Shown: positions 62,160 to 64,000 of the stretch, one piece after another
Layout of the letters: each line of letters opens with the position of its first letter
How positions within the stretch are numbered: the stretch's first letter is position 1
Assembly (NCBI GenBank): GCA_026874595.1
Contig: CM049309.1
Span: 9,633,076-9,697,075, forward strand
Length of the DNA: 64,000 bases
Direction of reading: 5' to 3'
Origin: Sipunculus nudus
Lineage: Eukaryota; Annelida; Sipuncula; Golfingiida; Sipunculidae
Notes under the pieces: model-generated
Database searches by the model: none
What the model saw: the letters and a program-made list of their open reading frames with translations, nothing else
What the model was told of the DNA's origin: nothing
Made by a program: the position numbers and the translations under genes

Positions 62160-62840
62160 AATCAGTACATCGTGCATAGTGACCTTGACCTTTGAACTTG
62201 TGATGTCGAAATCAACATGGTTTTTCCCTTTAGGCAAGTCACAAGTGGAAGATTTGGGTCGAAAACAATGCTTATAATGCGTCCACACGCTTTTTAAGAA
62301 GTGGGTGGTGTGAACTTGACCTTTAACTTTGCAGGCTCAAAATCCTAAGCATTCTTCTTCTATTGCCGGGAAAGCCATATGTGAAAGATGGAAGAGTTCG
62401 GATGAAAACTTTGGCTTAAAATCATGTGTCAAAAAGTTGTTCAGAGAAGTGTGCAGTGACCTTGACCTTACATCTTTGGACCTCAAAAATATGCCTTCAG
62501 CTCAGGCATAGTGACCTTGACCGTTGAACTTGTGATGTCGAAATCAACATGGTTCTTTCTCTATTGAGCCATATGTAAAGATGAAAGGTTTAGGCCAAGA
62601 AATTGGTCCAGTGACCTTGGCCTTTGACCTCGAAACCTACAGTCCTTCCCCTTTCAGCAGGAATGCCATATGTAAAGACGGAAGCTTTGCGATGGCTTAA
62701 AATGCATCCGAAATCTTTGTACAGAAGTGGGTCCTATGCCCTTCACCTCATGACGCTAAAATCAATAGGGTTCTTACTTTATTGGGGACCATACGTACGC
62801 TTATATGTCAATTCAAACTGGAACTAGAATACGGGTAGTC
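62160..62840 (+). repeat. Interspersed repeat with GACCTTGACCTTTGAAC motifs
   Basis: Units start GTGACCTTGACCTTTGAACT, then AAATCAACATGGTT, GCCATATGTAAAGATG; at least three imperfect units. It merges with the GGTGGCGCCACC element from 62,822. Confidence 0.7.
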
Positions 62841-63760
62841 GACAAGTGACTACGTGTATCTGCCGAAATTAGTGTGGGACGGGTGAAGTGAGGCATGGAT
62901 TGAGTTGCAAGGGGAAATAGAAAGAGGTTTGTTACATATTAGAATGCATGTCTGCAGCCGAAATGTGTATGTAGGTGGCGCCACCTGCCACAAAATCCAT
63001 GAAGTTAACAAAGGTGTATACAATTGCAAAATTTTAGGCAGATAAATCAAACCACTGCCGAGTTAGAAGTGATTTAATCCAACGGCAAACAGACAGACTG
63101 ACACCGTGCAAAAACGGTTGCAGGTGGCGCCACCATTTTTGCGTATGATAAAGAGCTATGCGAGATCTATACACATGAAACAAATTTCAGGAGGATACGT
63201 CAAACCAGTCCTGAGATATAAGCCTGGATGTCTGCAGCCGGAACTTGAAAGTAGGAGGCGCCACCTGTCATAAATCAAGAAAACTATCCAGGATGAATAC
63301 ACATGCAAAATTTCAGGGTGCTAAGTCCATTCACTGCAGAGATATGCGTGATTTTATCCCACAGCAGACAAACAGATGGACGCTGTGCAAAAATGGTTGC
63401 AGGTGGCGCCACAATTTTTATGAATGTTATAAAGCTATCTAAGGGCTTCATTTGTACAAAAAATTTATAGCCTGATTTGTCAAAAGAGTCCGAAGATATG
63501 TGGGTAAATATGTCAAAACAACCGCACAGAAGGACGCACTGGAGAAAGGTCAGAGGTCAATACAAAATATTTTGGCACCAGCTAGTTCACGTGACCAGAT
63601 TATCATGTAAAGTTTCGGAAAAATCTGTCCAGTGGTCTCAGAGTTCTATTCCGGAATCGAACTTTGTTTTGGAGGATACAATTATCATCCGGAAACAAAT
63701 TTATGGACGGACAGACAGATAACAGGGCGATTATTATATGGCACCCGCTAATTCAAGCAT
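62822..63760 (+). repeat. GGTGGCGCCACC-family element, copy B, inverted relative to copy A
   Basis: It starts AACTAGAATACGGGTAGTCG and continues ACAAGTGACTACGTG, matching the reverse complement of 56950-56985. It then carries palindromes near 62977, 63124, 63257 and 63401, and ends with AGTTTCGGAAAAATCTGTCC and GGAAACAAATTTATGGACGG. Shorter than copy A by several units. Confidence 0.75.
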
Positions 63761-64000
63761 TTAATTCAAAAATTTAATAAAAGTGGCTAAGTCTTCCTCC
63801 ATAAAACACTAGTATACTAGTAACCCGTCTTTCCCTGGAGACACAAAAAAAAAAACAAATATCAAATACAAGTCATGCGATCAACACCTGCATAAAATGT
63901 TACAGCTCCTGCCCTTTGATTGTGATGTTAGTATGTTTAATTGGCCAAATGACCCGGGTTCAAATTCCTAAAAGTCCACCAAATAGTAAAATATGAACAA

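Overview
The window reads as nuclear DNA of an invertebrate animal, most likely a lophotrochozoan and probably a mollusc. The evidence is AT-rich sequence, small exons separated by kilobase introns with metazoan splice sites, an intact animal-specific gene (Atos family), and a dense mix of MITEs, non-LTR retrotransposon fragments, solo-LTR-like sequences and simple repeats. The species assignment is inference. Nothing bacterial, viral or CRISPR-like was seen.

Only two protein genes are supported, and they converge tail to tail. Gene 1 (+ strand, 7260-28538) is a 12-exon Atos homolog (ATOSA/FAM214A family). All exon phases join to one 980-residue reading frame, starting with a 16-base first coding exon and ending with the conserved C-terminal DUF4210 and chromosome-segregation-type domains. 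One intron (28041-28381) is of the GC-AG class. Gene 2 (- strand, 45673 down to 38496) encodes a multi-pass membrane protein of about 277 residues or more from four exons with matching phases. I do not recognise the family. Candidate untranslated upstream exons lie at about 49524-49600 and 51716-52010.

Region by region: 1-657 is an LTR, matched by a 751-bp copy at 53876-54626. 750-4800 holds divergent interspersed repeats, a Harbinger-like MITE, a four-copy ATCGAT array and a further MITE. 5100-7000 is mostly non-coding with TA and CA microsatellites. 7000-28540 is the Atos gene, with retroelement and MITE remnants in its introns. 28540-38495 is intergenic and repeat-rich. 38496-45673 is the membrane-protein gene. 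45898-47455 is a huge GAT/GTT trinucleotide array. 49760-51350 is a broken non-LTR retrotransposon. 53340-64000 is a repeat field dominated by a family with the palindrome GGTGGCGCCACC, including two copies in opposite orientation.

The most unusual structure occurs twice and independently. In each gene one exon-intron boundary has been amplified in tandem: 16 copies of a 63-bp unit carrying the 5' splice site of Atos exon 6 (17,440-18,415), and about 5.5 copies of a 100-bp unit carrying the 3' splice site of the last exon of gene 2 (39,065-39,610). Both create long runs of decoy splice sites next to the authentic one.
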